DNA from: Candidatus Firestoneibacteriota bacterium
GTDB taxonomy: Bacteria; Oederibacteriota; JAAXVQ01
Direction: 5' to 3'
Length of the DNA stretch: 7,321 bases
NCBI GenBank assembly: GCA_013335425.1
Contig: JAAXVQ010000094.1
Location: 1 to 7,321, forward strand
Shown here: positions 6,747-7,321 of the stretch, piece by piece
Layout of the letters: the number at the start of each line of letters is the position of its first letter
Numbering within the stretch: the stretch's first letter is position 1
Position numbers and translations under genes: made by a program
Notes under the pieces: model-generated
Told to the model about the DNA's origin: nothing
The model's input: the letters and a program-made list of their open reading frames with translations, nothing else
The model's database searches: none

Positions 6747-7321
6747 GCGCGTTCCCGGGCGGGTTTTTCCCGCTTGTCCGCGGCTTGCGCCCGCGATAAA
6801 TAGCAAGCGGCCTGCGCAGCCGCCGCCGAAGCATGGACCACCGCGTCGGGAATATCGCACGGCGCGGTAAACGCACCGGCCACAAACACGCCGGGCACAT
6901 GGGTTTTACCCGGCTCGCCCAATTCGTCAACCTCGGCAATGTACTCCAGGGCGTCCTGCTGTAAGCCCAAGTTTTTCACCCGGGCGGCCAAGTCGCGGTT
7001 GGGCTGCAAGCCCACGGAGAGCACGGCTAAGTCGTGGTTGGCGGTCACCAAGCCCTTGCCGTTTTCCAAGTCTTCATAGAACACCTGCAGGTTGCCGTTC
7101 TGTGCTTCCTCGATGCGCGCGACCTTGCCCTTGACGAAGTTCACGCCCATGCCTTTGGCTTGTTCGAAAAACTCATCATACCCTTTGCCGAAAGCCCGCA
7201 CGTCGATCAAATAAATGGTCACCTCGGCCAGGGGCAGCGCCCCCATGAGCAGTTGCGCCTGTTTGATGGCGTACATGCAGCCGATGCGGCAGCACATGGG
7301 GTTGCAAACCGTGAGGTCGCG
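6743..7321 (-). CDS. HdrA/QmoA-like flavoprotein, C-terminal 192 residues (runs off the window)
   Basis: The reading frame is open at the right edge, so the N-terminal part including the FAD-binding Rossmann motif lies outside. Visible HdrA-family landmarks are a cysteine cluster near the edge (fragment residues C6, C10, C11, C15, ending GCMYAIKQA), the EVTIYLIDVRAFGKGYDEFF segment, DLAVLSVGLQPN, and the FAD-contacting end GVFVAGAFTAPCDIPDAVVHASAAAAQA. The protein stops soon after that helix with a charged tail (KREKPARERA). There is thus no C-terminal ferredoxin, as in QmoA and unlike full HdrA. Its stop overlaps the start of the second HdrA (ATGA), which suggests the two flavoproteins act as a pair. 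The ATG at 7297 is internal, since the alignment-worthy motif begins before it. Confidence 0.88.
   Translation of the reverse strand, partial: RDLTVCNPMCCRIGCMYAIKQAQLLMGALPLAEVTIYLIDVRAFGKGYDEFFEQAKGMGVNFVKGKVARIEEAQNGNLQVFYEDLENGKGLVTANHDLAVLSVGLQPNRDLAARVKNLGLQQDALEYIAEVDELGEPGKTHVPGVFVAGAFTAPCDIPDAVVHASAAAAQAACYLSRAQAADKREKPARERA

Noticed and set aside
6747..6860. N-terminal extension of the second HdrA to an upstream ATG at 6860
   Set aside because: The extra 38 residues overlap the end of the preceding HdrA-like gene in another frame and do not resemble HdrA. The ATG at 6746 gives the normal HdrA start just before IGIYVCHCGG and forms an ATGA overlap.
5884..6939. Long - strand frame of 351 codons overlapping both HdrA genes
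   Set aside because: Arg/Pro/Gly-rich translation without motifs, a typical out-of-frame shadow in G+C-rich DNA; it is contradicted by the motif-complete HdrA frames.

Overview
The window reads as a piece of a G+C-rich (by eye), diderm-type anaerobic bacterium. It holds two unrelated blocks, and no RNA gene, insertion sequence or CRISPR array was seen. The taxonomic hints are a secreted serine protease with a Thr/Pro stalk and a FlgD/type IX-secretion-like C-terminal domain, a class A penicillin-binding protein, and a soluble heterodisulfide-reductase (Hdr) type operon. This combination fits an FCB-, Elusimicrobia- or Omnitrophota-like lineage, but that is inference from architecture and not a phylogenetic result.

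Left block (1-3234): the C-terminal part of a class A PBP (+ strand, cut by the window edge) converges with a 629-residue secreted subtilase (- strand); the two stop codons are only 12 bp apart. A 263-bp A/T-richer intergenic stretch (3235-3497) lies upstream of the subtilase and downstream of the next operon.

Right block (3498-7321, all on the - strand, read right to left): an electron-transfer operon in the order HdrA/QmoA-like flavoprotein (partial, runs off the right edge), HdrA/QmoB-like flavoprotein, 83-residue winged-helix-like protein, HdrC, HdrB. The first four genes are linked by three successive 4-nt ATGA stop/start overlaps, and hdrC to hdrB is a 14-nt gap, so they are almost certainly co-transcribed and translationally coupled. 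The layout resembles the qmoAB-hdrCB arrangement known from Gram-positive sulfate reducers, where soluble HdrC/HdrB replace the membrane subunit QmoC. No aprBA, mvhD or membrane subunit is visible inside the window.

The proteins differ from textbook HdrABC in cofactor sites. The HdrB has lost every cysteine of its first CCG domain and keeps only the second. The complete HdrA keeps the four-cysteine site next to FAD and the C-terminal 2x[4Fe-4S] ferredoxin, but lacks the inserted ferredoxin cysteines. The partial HdrA has no C-terminal ferredoxin and an altered cysteine signature. The likely electron path is flavoprotein pair to HdrC (two cubane clusters) to HdrB (one non-cubane cluster), acting on an unknown disulfide/thiol or quinone-linked partner. 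Loss of one HdrB site argues against simple CoM-S-S-CoB chemistry.
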